From: Actinoallomurus purpureus
GTDB taxonomy: Bacteria > Actinomycetota > Actinomycetes > Streptosporangiales > Streptosporangiaceae
Assembly: GCF_024055795.1 (NCBI RefSeq)
Contig: NZ_JAMXMY010000002.1
Coordinates: forward strand, 587,876-651,875
Length of the DNA stretch: 64,000 bases
Reading direction: 5' to 3'
In this document: positions 63,951 through 64,000 of the stretch, piece by piece
How the letters are laid out: every line of letters begins with the position of its first letter
Numbering within the stretch: the stretch's first letter is position 1
Program-made: the position numbers and the translations under genes
The notes under the pieces: generated by a model
Told to the model about the DNA's origin: nothing
Seen by the model: only the letters and a program-made list of their open reading frames with translations
Databases searched by the model: none

Positions 63951-64000
63951 GCTGAGCGTGTGCTGAACGGCGGGGGGGGCCCGGCCGCCGGTCCGGGGCG

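Overview
The window is high-GC (roughly 70% or more) chromosomal DNA from an actinomycete. WhiB2, MtrA-MtrB-LpqB, the F420 genes fbiA/fbiB/fbiC, a TIGR03089 protein beside an LCP protein, DUF3499 and HGxxPAAW-type proteins are all actinobacterial. From about 10 to 64 kb the gene order parallels the Mycobacterium tuberculosis segment Rv3240c-Rv3268 (secA1, hpf, comF, lpqB, mtrB, mtrA, sahH, PGI/PMI-like, manB, DUF3499, metallopeptidase-like, whiB2, fbiA, fbiB, GDP-mannose pyrophosphorylase, LCP, TIGR03089). The MoxR/DUF58/DUF4129 block next to mtrA and SpoIIM point to a spore-forming filamentous relative, most likely Streptosporangiales/Thermomonosporaceae (inference). No CRISPR array, rRNA, tRNA, prophage or complete IS was seen.

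Region 1 (1-22 kb) is a cell-envelope glycan locus. It holds a 5'-truncated beta-propeller-like gene, glycosyltransferases (GT4, GT2 and a GT-C-like membrane protein), a UDP-HexNAc dehydrogenase and a UDP-GlcNAc 2-epimerase (together a route to UDP-ManNAcA), an acyltransferase-3 membrane protein, an LCP ligase with its TIGR03089 neighbour, an LPG-synthase-like membrane protein, a methyltransferase and a mannose-1-phosphate guanylyltransferase. With the phosphomannomutase and PGI/PMI-like gene at 32.5-35.2 kb these supply GDP-mannose. Thioredoxin and an AlkA-like glycosylase are interspersed.

Region 2 (22-37 kb) carries F420 biosynthesis (fbiC, then fbiA-fbiB on the other strand) around an AT-richer island with a lipoprotein NlpC/P60 hydrolase, a solute-binding-like lone domain and a small secreted protein. 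It then has whiB2, the DUF3499-manB-Trm112-PGI/PMI operon and a CDF transporter. Region 3 (37-44 kb) has a NarL-type two-component system, a MerR regulator with a clear dyad, and two tandem but dissimilar S-adenosylhomocysteine hydrolases.

Region 4 (44-64 kb) holds an RDD protein, SpoIIM, a tightly overlapping minus-strand operon (membrane protein, DUF4129, DUF4350, MoxR ATPase, DUF58), then mtrA-mtrB-lpqB, comF, a long structured leader before hpf, an orphan LuxR-type response regulator, a YcaQ-like glycosylase, a small membrane protein and secA. The least explained signals are non-coding: a dispersed family of GC palindromes (16.7, 60.4, 63.9 kb), a 165-bp inverted-repeat element that supplies the lpqB stop codon and shares an internal module with the 60.4 kb palindrome, the hpf leader, and a 38-codon proline-rich small gene with its own RBS and terminator (36.9 kb).
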